Shown here: positions 40,785-49,435 of the stretch, piece by piece | Position numbering within the stretch: the stretch's first letter is position 1 | How the letters are laid out: each line of letters opens with the position of its first letter | Source: Yamagishiella unicocca | Taxonomy: Eukaryota > Chlorophyta > Chlorophyceae > Chlamydomonadales > Volvocaceae | Direction: 5' to 3' | Length of the DNA stretch: 64,000 bases | Assembly: GCA_003116995.1 (NCBI GenBank) | Contig: BDSL01000148.1 | Span: forward strand, 121,732-185,731 | Made by a program: the position numbers and the translations under genes | The notes under the pieces: model-generated | Database searches by the model: none | Told to the model about the DNA's origin: nothing | The model's input: the letters and a program-made list of their open reading frames with translations, nothing else

Positions 40785-40928
40785 TGATGTATACCAGCCA
40801 AAGTCCAGATTTGGTGGTAGTGAAAACTACTGGTTAGGGTCTTGACACAGCGAGCGCTCGACGTCGTACACACAGTTCGACGTCCTCCAGGCCTCGACAT
40901 AGCCATAACCTCCAACTGATGAAACATC
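40785..40928 (-). repeat. Old Ty3/gypsy LTR, distal part (interrupted copy)
   Basis: Left piece of an LTR that continues at 46,629-46,788, the two being separated by the young 5.7-kb element. The uninterrupted homologue is at 53,447-53,722. Read on the minus strand the LTR starts TGTATCACGCC (46,788) and ends GGTATACATCA (40,785), the canonical TG...CA. A purine tract precedes it at about 46,800. Confidence 0.82.
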
Positions 40929-41436
40929 TGTCACGACACAGCGCGTAACCATCACAGCGCGTGCAGAGTGCGTTGGTTGCCGTACGCTAAGGGCATGAGT
41001 TGCGCCCTGCGGTTAGCGTTGTCTGGTAGATGTGGTTACATGGCTTTGACTGCCGGTAATTACGGTAGTTATATTAGAGCTATCGTTATAGTAGATGTGA
41101 AGCCAACGGACACATGGCATGTGTCGGCAGCATTGGTAGATGTGCTCCAGGGATGGCAGTTAGCCACGTTCGGGAGCGCACCTAGGCCCGCTGCCTGGAA
41201 TGCCCAGGCAGCGGAGTTTGTCGCCACAAACTAACAAAGTCTGGAAGAAACAGCCCTGTACTGACACATCGCTGTAAGACTAGTGCGTACCTCCGCCCAT
41301 TCTCTCAATAGCATCCACAACTTGCACGTCGCAGTGTGTTGATTGCTCAGTCTTTTCGCTCTCTTCACCCAAGAGCCGACGCACGCGCGTCGGTGCCGCG
41401 TCCGGCAGCCAGGCGGCCTCTGGGGCAGCGAATCCT
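40929..41436 (+). repeat. Terminal repeat A1 of the 5.7-kb element
   Basis: The 508 bases match 46,083-46,590 with no indel at an offset of 5,154. It includes an 11-bp hairpin (CCGCTGCCTGG at 41,188, partner ending 41,214) and an 88-codon frame that is probably incidental. It is followed by CGACAAACTCC, not by repeat B. Confidence 0.93.
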
Positions 41437-41598
41437 CGACAAACTCCGCTGGACGTCAGACCAACCTGAGGTTTGCGAAGTCTCGCAACTAGGGGTCACC
41501 AGTAGGATAGAGACAGCGCTAGCGAGGCTAGCAGCATTTGTCTTGAGTCGGCAGTGTCCTGCCACCATCCTGTTTTGCTCGTTGCTTGAGAAGCAATC

Positions 41599-44500
41599 GT
41601 GGCACCTAAGCAAGTAGAGAAGCCGGCTGCGCCGCTTCCCATACCGTTGTTGTCTCCACTTCTAGCGACTAGGCCTGGCACTTCTACTGAACGTCTTGCT
41701 GCTCGTCTTCTCCGCGCCGAGCATCAATCATTGCAAGAAGCGCTACGAGCAACTACTGACGCCAGTGATCAGGACCTTCCCCGCGTTCCCAGGATTGACA
41801 ACAACACCGACGGTCAACCCGGGCCAGCGTTACATTTGGCATCTGGTTCGTCTGGTGCATCTGGCTCATTTGGGACCGGCGAGGCCGGGAACTTTCCACT
41901 TGTCCGCAGCGGGGCTGCTGGGACCGGCGAGGCCGGGGACAATTCAGGTGTTCGCAGCGAGGCTGCTGGAACCGGCGAGGCCGGGAACATCCTGAGATCC
42001 TGCAGCGGGGCTGCTGGGATCAACGAGGCCAGGAACGCCGCTCCGTCTTGCGACGCAGCGGCTGGTACTGAACTCGGTTATCTTCAAGGCGAGGCACCCG
42101 AGGAGGGGCCACCTGCGAGGAATCTACCTGCGCCCTTCACCGTCGCCGTCGTCCGCCCTTTCGCCATGGGACCCGGAGGCTTCAGCAAGCCACCGCCCTA
42201 CTTGGGTCAACCAGGTGATTTCGAAGGTTGGAAGGTCCGGTTCGATGCCCACAAGCAGATGGTACTGTGCAATGGCCAAATGGGAGCTCAGCCAGCTATC
42301 CTAGCCATCACCTTCAACGCAACCGTCCTCAACGTGGGACCAGCGTCACCTTTCGGCACCTGGGTGACGGACACCTATGCAGCGATTCGTACGGAGCACG
42401 AGCAGGGTTTCCATGCGTTGGCACCGCCGGGGGCGGTGCCATGCTCATATCTGGGCGCTGGCTATGTGAAGGCGGACGGCACCATTGTCGCGGACTTATG
42501 GGATACCTGGATTGCGGCAGCAAAGGCGCGGTTTGACATCGCCGACCCCCTGGCTCGCGGCCGGGCTGAGAGTTTCAAGCAGCTCCCCGAGGAGGCACCG
42601 CATGAGGCCGGCCAGCGGTACTCGGAGATCATCAACAGGCTGTCGGTCGACGATGCCTGCGCCAAAGACAAGGCCAGGTGGTTTCTTTTCGGCCTACACG
42701 ACCAGGCAATGAAGAATTGGGTGAACCAACAGTTCCTAGCCCGGAATGCGCCGGCGTGGACCTTCGAGGCCGTGCTGGAGTTCGCCAACCTATACCACAT
42801 GCGGAATCAGCTTTCGCCGATTTTGTACGGGGCTGGCGTCGTGAAGAGCGGGGCCCGCTCCATGGTCACCAATGCAGCCGGGGGCGCAACGGAGGTCATC
42901 GAGTCCTTCCCCGGCAGCCCGCACCTGGTCGAGCTGCAGAAGTTTTTGGAGGCACAGCGCCGCCAGATGGACATGCTCACAAATCAGTTGCAGACCATGG
43001 CCACGTCAATGGCCACCGCCGTGCACGGGGGGGCGGGGCCCTCCCGTCACGGTGCGACGCAGGGCATCTGGGGGCAACCGGCCGGGGGCCGGGGGCAACC
43101 GGCCGGGGGCCGGGGGCCCAACCCCAGCAACCGTGGTCAGCATGCCAGCGGCCGTGGTGGCGAGCGCAGTGCAGAGCCGGGCCGGGGGCCCAGGCTGAGC
43201 ATCAATGACCCGGGCTCTCTCACGGGCAGCCGACCGCCCTGCGACTATGTCAACTGCCGGGGCAGACGGGAGAACCATAGCCGGGACTTCTGCTATCAGG
43301 CGCAGCGGGATGGCCTCCCGACCGCCAATGTCAAGCCACCGCCACAGTTGCCCGCGCGGGGCGCGCGCAACATGGCAACCCGAACCCAGGAGGCGCAGCA
43401 CGACGAGGAGGAGTACGACCCGCGCATCATGTTGTGCAGCAGGTTGGTCGGGGGGGCTGAGGTAACGGCGGGGCCGCACACCTCGCTTGTCTCGACCAAG
43501 GCGCAGCTGCTTCAAGAGCAGCGACACAACCTGCAGCTCGAGGTGCCCTCGCTTCTGCCGCAGCTCGTCGTGTCGCCAGCGCCGGTCAACGCAGCACCGT
43601 CACCGTCTGCACCGTCATTGCCCGCAGCCGTGCCCGTCGTCGCCGCCGTCGCATCCACAGCCCTGGCGACGCCACCGCCGACTGCTCCCGCCGTGCCCAC
43701 GATGGTGCACACCGCCAACGTCGTCCGGGACCCGCTGCCCGTTGGTTACACGCAGCAGCCGCCAGGGCAGCTGCCCAGCACCTTGCCAAGAGCAAGCAAG
43801 GCAGCAGGGGTCGTCGCAAGGTTTGAGGTCAGCCTGCCGTGTGGCACGCGGTTCACGGTGGAGCTCGATGCGCAGGCGCCCACGTCCGTGGTGGGTGCCG
43901 CCATGCGCCTGCTGCAGTCGACCGGCTGCAGTGCGTGCAGCCCGCAGGTCAAGCCCGCCGGTGCAGTGGAAGCGACAGTAGCAGCACAGCAGGCAACCGT
44001 CGCCAACGTGCCCTGGCTGCCCAGCCACCCTGATGTGGATCCGGCCGTCCTCACCCGGTCCATGCTGGAAAAGTTACCACCGGAAAAGGTGCAGCAGGTG
44101 CTACGGGACTATGGCGATGCCAGCACGCACGTCCTATGGCTGCGCAACCGGGAGCCGCGGCACTCAATCGCGGTACAGTCGGCTGCCAGGGGCAGCCACA
44201 GCAGGCATCGACGACGCGCTGCGGCGGCAGGTCATGGCTGGCCCGGGGGGTCTCCCTGCCTGCCGCCGCCCAAATCCTTACAGCGTGCCTTTCTCACGCC
44301 TCATCACATGGCGAATTTACGTCCACGCTATGCCATTGAGCCCCCGGCCTTTCCGCAGGGGGGGGAAGTGTCTCTGGACTCAGCGGATAGGCCGGCAGCT
44401 TATCTGGCAATGGCGACGCGGGCAGCGCCAGCATTGGAGCATTGCACAGTGCAGCTCGCGGAGGTCATGGCCACCACTGGCCTCCAGCCGTCAGCGGAGC

Positions 44501-44796
44501 TCACGGACCCATGGGACGACACGCAGCTGCACCACCTACTGCGGCACGGCAGTTTCAGCAAGGAGCCACCGTCGGATGAGCAGCGGCGGGTCAACAAGCG
44601 CGCTTGGTCGTACCGTGTAGCCGGGGCAACCCTGCATCGCATCATGCCCAACGGTACTGCGCGTGAGGTACCTGAGCCGGGTCGCCGCCGGGAGATCGTT
44701 GAGCAAACGCACAGCAAGCTGGGGCACTTCGGGGTGCGGCGCACTCTCGGACTCCTGCAGACGAGCTTCTGGTGGCCAGATTTTCCTCAGCGCTGA
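41599..44796 (+). CDS. Retroelement Gag-like / integrase zinc-finger fusion protein
   Basis: A 1,065-codon open frame starting at a GTG; the first in-frame ATG is at 42,166. In-frame repeats of about 16 residues (GTGEAGN-type, 41,875-42,030) suggest translation begins upstream of that ATG. Residues about 190-420 form a retrotransposon-Gag-like helical domain (GDFEGWKVRFDAHK, the YSEIINRLS region, FANLYHMRNQ). A Gln/Gly-rich segment and a Cys/His knuckle follow near 43,240-43,300 (CDYVNCRGRRENHSRDFC), then a Pro/Ala-rich linker. The last 100 residues resemble the leader and H2C2 zinc-binding domain of Ty3/gypsy integrases (HSKLGHFGVRRTLGLLQ, FWWPDF), cut off before the two Cys. Reverse transcriptase and RNase H, normally lying between Gag and integrase, are absent. 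It probably packages element RNA. Confidence 0.78.
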   Translation: MAPKQVEKPAAPLPIPLLSPLLATRPGTSTERLAARLLRAEHQSLQEALRATTDASDQDLPRVPRIDNNTDGQPGPALHLASGSSGASGSFGTGEAGNFPLVRSGAAGTGEAGDNSGVRSEAAGTGEAGNILRSCSGAAGINEARNAAPSCDAAAGTELGYLQGEAPEEGPPARNLPAPFTVAVVRPFAMGPGGFSKPPPYLGQPGDFEGWKVRFDAHKQMVLCNGQMGAQPAILAITFNATVLNVGPASPFGTWVTDTYAAIRTEHEQGFHALAPPGAVPCSYLGAGYVKADGTIVADLWDTWIAAAKARFDIADPLARGRAESFKQLPEEAPHEAGQRYSEIINRLSVDDACAKDKARWFLFGLHDQAMKNWVNQQFLARNAPAWTFEAVLEFANLYHMRNQLSPILYGAGVVKSGARSMVTNAAGGATEVIESFPGSPHLVELQKFLEAQRRQMDMLTNQLQTMATSMATAVHGGAGPSRHGATQGIWGQPAGGRGQPAGGRGPNPSNRGQHASGRGGERSAEPGRGPRLSINDPGSLTGSRPPCDYVNCRGRRENHSRDFCYQAQRDGLPTANVKPPPQLPARGARNMATRTQEAQHDEEEYDPRIMLCSRLVGGAEVTAGPHTSLVSTKAQLLQEQRHNLQLEVPSLLPQLVVSPAPVNAAPSPSAPSLPAAVPVVAAVASTALATPPPTAPAVPTMVHTANVVRDPLPVGYTQQPPGQLPSTLPRASKAAGVVARFEVSLPCGTRFTVELDAQAPTSVVGAAMRLLQSTGCSACSPQVKPAGAVEATVAAQQATVANVPWLPSHPDVDPAVLTRSMLEKLPPEKVQQVLRDYGDASTHVLWLRNREPRHSIAVQSAARGSHSRHRRRAAAAGHGWPGGSPCLPPPKSLQRAFLTPHHMANLRPRYAIEPPAFPQGGEVSLDSADRPAAYLAMATRAAPALEHCTVQLAEVMATTGLQPSAELTDPWDDTQLHHLLRHGSFSKEPPSDEQRRVNKRAWSYRVAGATLHRIMPNGTAREVPEPGRRREIVEQTHSKLGHFGVRRTLGLLQTSFWWPDFPQR

Positions 44797-45772
44797 TCAG
44801 CGACGCCGCTTGGCAGCGGCGTCGGCTCTGGACGGGCGGGCCGTACGACGTAAGTACACCGACCCGGTGACGCTGGAGGATTCTGTGCTCGGGGGCGAGG
44901 CTCATTTCCTGGGTCAGGAGGCCCGACCCAAAGCCTACGAGGTGCGCTACATCGACGGCAGCACGGAGCGTATGTCACTGGCGGAGCTGCGCAAGCATCT
45001 GGCCCCTGAACCAACAAAGGATCGGGGCCGGCGTAGCAGTCGCACCGCTCTGGCAGTCAGCATGGAGTCGCTTCCGGACAAGTGGGACCTGGGTACAGTT
45101 GCGGGCGTGCGCGGGGCGCTTTCGAAGCTCATGCCGCACGGGGAGCCCTCAGCCAATCTGGTGGGGCGGTTGGTCAACCGCGTGCCAGCCGGGCCACTGT
45201 TCCTGCAACGAGCCGGCCAGGCCACTCCCAACCAACCTGAGTGTGTGTCAACAATCACCGCGGAGCTGGAACCGCTGCTGCAGGTGGTTGACTTTAGCAA
45301 GTGCACTGGGGTACTGGATCCGTGGAGTGGGACTGGGACTATAGCTCGCGTGTTTAGGCAGAAAGGGTACATGACGTACCGCAACGATGTGTTCGGGGGG
45401 CATGAAGCTGAGCGTCACGAGGATGCGCTGCAGCCTGGGTTTTATAGACGTGTGCAGGATGTGTGGGGTTATGATGCGATCGTAGCCTCGCCGTGGTTTG
45501 CCATGCTAGATCTAGCTTTGCCTCTCGCTGTTAGCTTTGCTCCAGTAGTCGCATTTCACGTGCCTGGGCACTATGTCACGGACGCGCATGACGTGCGTCG
45601 CGGTTATCTGCAGTCGCTTGCCAAGGCTGGGCGCCTAGCACTCATCATGGGCTTGCCACGCGGGCGCATGGGCAAGAGGTGCATGTGGGTAGTAGTGTTC
45701 GCGAGCCGCTGCCTTCGCAAGCAAATGCTCAGGACGAGCGAGGCTGTGGATGGACCGTGGGTGATGATGTAG
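44663..45772 (+). CDS. Methyltransferase-like protein of the 5.7-kb retroelement
   Basis: Frame of 369 codons overlapping the end of the Gag frame by 134 bases, shifted +1 relative to it. Protein-like character begins about 44,800. Two parts: a Tudor/chromo-like module (KAYEVRYIDGSTERMSLAEL), then a Rossmann-like region with GVLDPWSGTGTIARVF (SAM-binding motif I pattern DxxxGxGT), a following acidic NDVFGG, DALQPGFY, and YDAIVASPWFAMLDLALPL (motif IV position, SPWF in place of the DPPY/SPPY of DNA amino-methyltransferases). HVPGHYVTD and GLPRGRMGKRC follow. No ATG exists before 44,972, so expression by frameshift or splicing from the upstream frame is inferred. DIRS-order retrotransposons encode a methyltransferase domain; ordinary gypsy elements do not. 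Enzymatic activity is uncertain. Confidence 0.68.
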   Translation: MRYLSRVAAGRSLSKRTASWGTSGCGALSDSCRRASGGQIFLSADQRRRLAAASALDGRAVRRKYTDPVTLEDSVLGGEAHFLGQEARPKAYEVRYIDGSTERMSLAELRKHLAPEPTKDRGRRSSRTALAVSMESLPDKWDLGTVAGVRGALSKLMPHGEPSANLVGRLVNRVPAGPLFLQRAGQATPNQPECVSTITAELEPLLQVVDFSKCTGVLDPWSGTGTIARVFRQKGYMTYRNDVFGGHEAERHEDALQPGFYRRVQDVWGYDAIVASPWFAMLDLALPLAVSFAPVVAFHVPGHYVTDAHDVRRGYLQSLAKAGRLALIMGLPRGRMGKRCMWVVVFASRCLRKQMLRTSEAVDGPWVMM

Positions 45773-46042
45773 TGTTGCACTGGGTGTAGAGCGCGATCAG
45801 GGGGGGCAGTTCGTTGCCCAGTCGTTGCGGGGCCCTGTTTTGTCGTTAGCTGTTTGCAGTTTCTGAGCCTTTGAGCTTGCGTGTTCTGGTTTGTGTGCTT
45901 GCCCTCCTGAGAGGAGTTCTGCAGTGACGAACCTGTTGGCCATTAGGCCCATGTTAGGCCGTGAGACGGACCTGTGTGTTTGTGCTGTGCTACCTTAGAG
46001 CAGCTTCCCCAAGGTTTCAGCTGGGGGGGGAGTCTTCAGTAG

Positions 46043-46080
46043 GCTCACCCGCCCTGCACAACACGCTGTGTGTCGTGACA
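46043..46080 (+). repeat. Repeat B1 of the 5.7-kb element
   Basis: A 38-base sequence starting GCTCACCCGCCC and ending GTCGTGACA. It stands just before A2, separated by GC, and is preceded by a G-run (polypurine-like) at 46,022-46,031. The B1-GC-A2 junction contains the palindrome TCGTGACAGCTGTCACGA, which is what head-to-tail joining of the two element ends would give. Confidence 0.9.
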
Positions 46081-46082
46081 GC

Positions 46083-46590
46083 TGTCACGACACAGCGCGT
46101 AACCATCACAGCGCGTGCAGAGTGCGTTGGTTGCCGTACGCTAAGGGCATGAGTTGCGCCCTGCGGTTAGCGTTGTCTGGTAGATGTGGTTACATGGCTT
46201 TGACTGCCGGTAATTACGGTAGTTATATTAGAGCTATCGTTATAGTAGATGTGAAGCCAACGGACACATGGCATGTGTCGGCAGCATTGGTAGATGTGCT
46301 CCAGGGATGGCAGTTAGCCACGTTCGGGAGCGCACCTAGGCCCGCTGCCTGGAATGCCCAGGCAGCGGAGTTTGTCGCCACAAACTAACAAAGTCTGGAA
46401 GAAACAGCCCTGTACTGACACATCGCTGTAAGACTAGTGCGTACCTCCGCCCATTCTCTCAATAGCATCCACAACTTGCACGTCGCAGTGTGTTGATTGC
46501 TCAGTCTTTTCGCTCTCTTCACCCAAGAGCCGACGCACGCGCGTCGGTGCCGCGTCCGGCAGCCAGGCGGCCTCTGGGGCAGCGAATCCT
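46083..46590 (+). repeat. Terminal repeat A2 of the 5.7-kb element
   Basis: Second copy of the 508-base repeat A. Together with B2 it forms a 546-base unit starting TG and ending CA, which would be a conventional LTR if the left end also carried B after A. Confidence 0.93.
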
Positions 46591-46628
46591 GCTCACCCGC
46601 CCTGCACAACACGCTGTGTGTCGTGACA
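46591..46628 (+). repeat. Repeat B2, right end of the 5.7-kb element
   Basis: Second copy of the 38-base B sequence. It ends the element with CGTGACA and is followed by the flanking CATC at 46,629-46,632. Confidence 0.9.
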
Positions 46629-46788
46629 CATCAGTGGGACCACACAGGTACACTACCAGTAGCCGAAGCTACCACACTGGCACACAGTCAGTGCGCCCGG
46701 TTGCCGAAGCATCCGTTGCACTCCACACAGGACTGGCTGTCACGCCACACAGGCGTAACTCTGCACCGCGCCACACAGGCGTGATACA
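46629..46788 (-). repeat. Old Ty3/gypsy LTR, proximal part (interrupted copy)
   Basis: Continuation of the LTR piece at 40,785-40,928. It aligns with 53,570-53,722 (shared GAAGCTACCAC, CCGTTGCACTCCACACAGGA). On the minus strand it begins TGTATCACGCC directly after the purine tract and stop codon of the chromodomain integrase remnant, as expected for a 3' LTR. Confidence 0.82.
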
Positions 46789-46792
46789 ACAA

Positions 46793-47756
46793 CTATCCCC
46801 CCTCTGGACGCAGCGTCCTCGCCGAGTCCTTAGCCCGCGTCCGGGCGGCCTCAAGCTCTGCTGCCATGTCCGGAGTAAAGTTCCCTGCCGGTTCCCAACT
46901 TTTGTCCTCCGACGGGTAGCCAGCCCACTTGACCAGGTACTCGTGCACGTTGCGCTTGCGTCGCCCAGAACCAAGCCGTCAAACGCGATAATCCAAAATG
47001 CGCTACACAGTAAAGAACGACTGGTTACTGAGCCAAGCAACAGCGGGTGTGTCAGCGTCAGAGGGCCCTGGGCCCTGCACCGGCTTCCGCACGGTACGGC
47101 CGCAGCAATGACACATGGAAGGTAGGGTGAATGCGCATATCCGCGGGCAACTGCAACTTCGCCGCAATGGAACCCACCATGCATTTCACAGGGTACGGAC
47201 CCACCCACCTCGGCAACAACTTTCGGGGACCAACCGCCAGGGGACGCAGGTTCTTAGTGCTGAGCAACACCAACTGACCTGGCACAAAGCGTACGTCCTT
47301 CTTGTCGCGGTTGTAGTACTCTGCAGTACGTTGCTGCGCAGCTTCCAAACAACGCTTCGCGTCTGAGAGCCGTTCGGCGAAGGACCACACGAACACCTTG
47401 GCTGCCGGAACCGGGACATCAATCTCGCGCCACACAGGCACCGCAGGATGATAGCCGTAATTTAGGAAAAAGGGCGACTGTCCCGTCGACCGGTTCACAG
47501 CGTTATTCATGGCAAACTCTGCCGCACTAAGGTACGTATCCCACGCAGTCGGATTGAGCCCGGCGAAGTTACGCTACATATCGCCCAACGTCCGGTTCAT
47601 GCGTTCAGTTTGGCCGTCAGACTGGGGGTGATACGCCGTCGACAGGTTTGTGCGCATGTTCACTAGCGTACCTAACGCGTCCCAAAACTTACTCGCAAAC
47701 TGAGGGCCACGATCCGACACGACAGACTGGGGCACACCGTGACTGGCCGTGACGGG
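46793..47756 (-). pseudogene. Broken chromodomain Ty3/gypsy integrase (C-terminal part)
   Basis: Minus-strand remnant of a chromovirus polyprotein. In order: part of the DDE core (SVVSDRGPQFASKFW, then HPQSDGQTERMNRTL), an in-frame stop at about 47,576-47,574, NNAVNRSTGQSPFFLNYG, the GPY/F region (PRWVGPYPVKCM, HPTFHVSLLRPY), a frame change and another stop, then a chromodomain (VHEYLVKWAGYPSEDKSWEP) ending at a TAG (46,795-46,793) overlapping the purine tract. Upstream domains are missing because R1-type sequence begins at 47,757. With at least two stops and a frame break it is dead. Confidence 0.88.
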
Positions 47757-48240
47757 CCTGGTGCTCCTAGTGCTGGCTTGTCTTTTCCAGTGGTGCGCCT
47801 TGGGGTGCCCAGGAGTGCCTGGACCGTCTTTCTTGTCGGGGGCCAGCTGTCTTGGGCGCAGTGAGGTGTCCTGTCCTCTTCGGTGTCTTTGGGGGCGTCT
47901 GCTGGACACTAGCACTATCGTGTCTTGTGTTGCGGTCCCGTTGTGCCCCCCCGCCCCCTAGTTCAGCCCCAGATTGCATATGGTGAGGCCCGGACTTCTT
48001 GTCCTGGGTTCGCCCGGGCCCAAGGCACTTGGCGGGTTCCCCCAGCTGGGCATGGCAACACCTGCAGGCATGAAACAGCTCGTAGTGTGAAGCGGCCGAG
48101 GTCAGCCGCTCTGAGAGCGGCCAGGGTGACAGCTAACATCCCGAAGTCACTGTTCACAGCCAGGGGGGCCTTGCATAAGCCACAGTCCCACACAGGCGAG
48201 TGGGGGCACCTACCGGCCGACAATGCATGACAGCCAGCAG
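47757..48240. repeat. Interspersed repeat R1, copies 3 (minus, module a) and 4 (plus, module c)
   Basis: 47,990-47,757 on the minus strand carries the module a box CCAGCAGACGCCCCCAAAGA. 48,070-48,230 on the plus strand is module c (GGCCAGGGTGACAGC, GGGGCCTTGCATAAGCC). The block truncates the gypsy integrase core and therefore inserted into, or recombined with, that element. Confidence 0.65.
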
Positions 48241-48689
48241 TGCCACCGTGACAGCCCGATTGCCCAGCCCGGGGGCAGGCACACCGACCATCACATGAGC
48301 AATGGGGCAATGCCAGAAGTGCTGCAGGCGAGGGGACACCGGGTCGGCTCTGGACCCAGGAAGCTCCCCGCACTCACAGGCGACAAATTGTGTAGTATTA
48401 AGATAGCATCATTATCATACTGGCATTTCCGGTGGCACTGCATGCTACTATCAAGTCAAGTCAAGGACAGCACACGATCCCACCCGCCACACACCCATTA
48501 TTCCACGAATACTAAACCGAAAACAACACGACCATCTGATTCACTAAAAAGACGTGACCCATATTTTTGTGTACTGCGGGCTTCCATTGCACACTCGGCC
48601 AGGCCGATGAGGTCCGTCACATGTTATGATGCGGGAGCCGGCACAGTGGGGTTCCTGGTAGAGATGTGTGTATCCCCAGGAGTTTTAGT
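48241..48689. other. Spacer between R1 copies
   Basis: About 450 bases, partly AT-richer. A 194-codon frame here is unremarkable in composition and has no match I recognise. It includes TCAAGTCAAGTCAAGG near 48,450, also seen at about 20,100. Confidence 0.4.
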
Positions 48690-49435
48690 CCAGAGCGCAA
48701 TGGCTATCGACCAGCCCAGGGCAAGCCTCTGCAGATCCATTGGCCACCAGCTGGCCGCTAGGACCCAGGACAAGAAGAAGGGCCCAATGTCCGTGGCTTC
48801 ACCATAAGAGATCTGGGGCTAAACCCAGCACACACCCCGCAGGGCACAGGAAAGCCTCAAACTGGCACAGGGATGCAGGGCAAGCCCGGGGCAAGTGGGG
48901 GGCAGCCCTGGGCAGCCCATACCTGCCCATACTGAGGCTTCACCGCAAGGCAAGCCAGCACTGGCAGCCAGTAGACGCCCCAAAAGGCGAAGGAAAAAAG
49001 GAGAACCCACCGGCCCAAGAGGGTAGGGCCTCGACAGAAACGAAAGCCCAGGGACTCCAAAACCCACCACACGTCAAGCTTAACTGCAGAACCAGCCAGG
49101 CCGGAATAACGGACGGGCTGGGGATGGATATCCCCGACGGCTCAGGGCACCAACCACCCGCGAAAAAGAACGTCCCAACCGGAAAGCCGCCCAGCAAAGG
49201 AAACTTCCGTGCAGGGCAGTCGCAACCAATCTATCGCAACCGATCTGAACCAATCAAGACCAAGACGACAGTAAAAACACAAAACCGGGCAGACGGCGCC
49301 CCAGGCACATCGGTAAACACGGTGGCAGGCAACAGAAACAGCGAGGGAACGGGAGAAAAAGAAAAACAGGCCCACGAACAGCATCTGGCAGGAGCCGCTC
49401 AGGCCCTCCAGGGCCGCCAGGTTTCAGCAATCACA
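48690..49435 (+). repeat. Interspersed repeat R1, copy 5 (plus, modules a and b)
   Basis: Aligns with 34,200-34,840 by the order of boxes: GGGCTAAACCCAGC, CAGTAGACGCCCCAAAAGG, GACGGGCTGGGGATGGA, then GCTCAGGCCCTCCAGGGC at about 49,397. The 318-codon plus frame is Lys/Gly/Pro-rich and not conserved with copy 1. Confidence 0.72.

Larger units (their letters stand above)
40929..46628 (+). mobile_element. 5.7-kb retroelement with split terminal repeats (A ... B-A-B)
   Basis: Boundaries are defined three ways: TG...CA termini, 4-base CATC on both sides (40,925-40,928 and 46,629-46,632), and the pre-insertion sequence preserved in the homologous LTR at 53.5 kb, where a single GATC stands at this point. 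Termini form an imperfect inverted repeat, TGTCACGACACAGCG and CGCTGTGTGTCGTGACA. Repeat A (508 bases) occurs at both ends; B (38 bases) occurs only at the right, before and after the second A. Coding capacity: a Gag/integrase-zinc-finger fusion and an overlapping methyltransferase-like frame; no reverse transcriptase, RNase H, protease or recombinase is visible, so it is probably non-autonomous. The two A copies look identical, so the insertion is recent. The layout recalls TOC1, PAT and Kangaroo elements; the flanking CATC and integrase remnant recall Ty3/gypsy. Confidence 0.88.

Noticed and set aside
40968..41234. 88-codon frame inside terminal repeat A
   Set aside because: It is repeated only because A is repeated. 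It has no recognisable features, and long terminal repeats rarely code.
40929..46628. Classification as a tyrosine-recombinase DIRS element
   Set aside because: No recombinase frame is present and the flanking CATC duplication points to an integrase. Only the repeat layout fits, so the class is left open.
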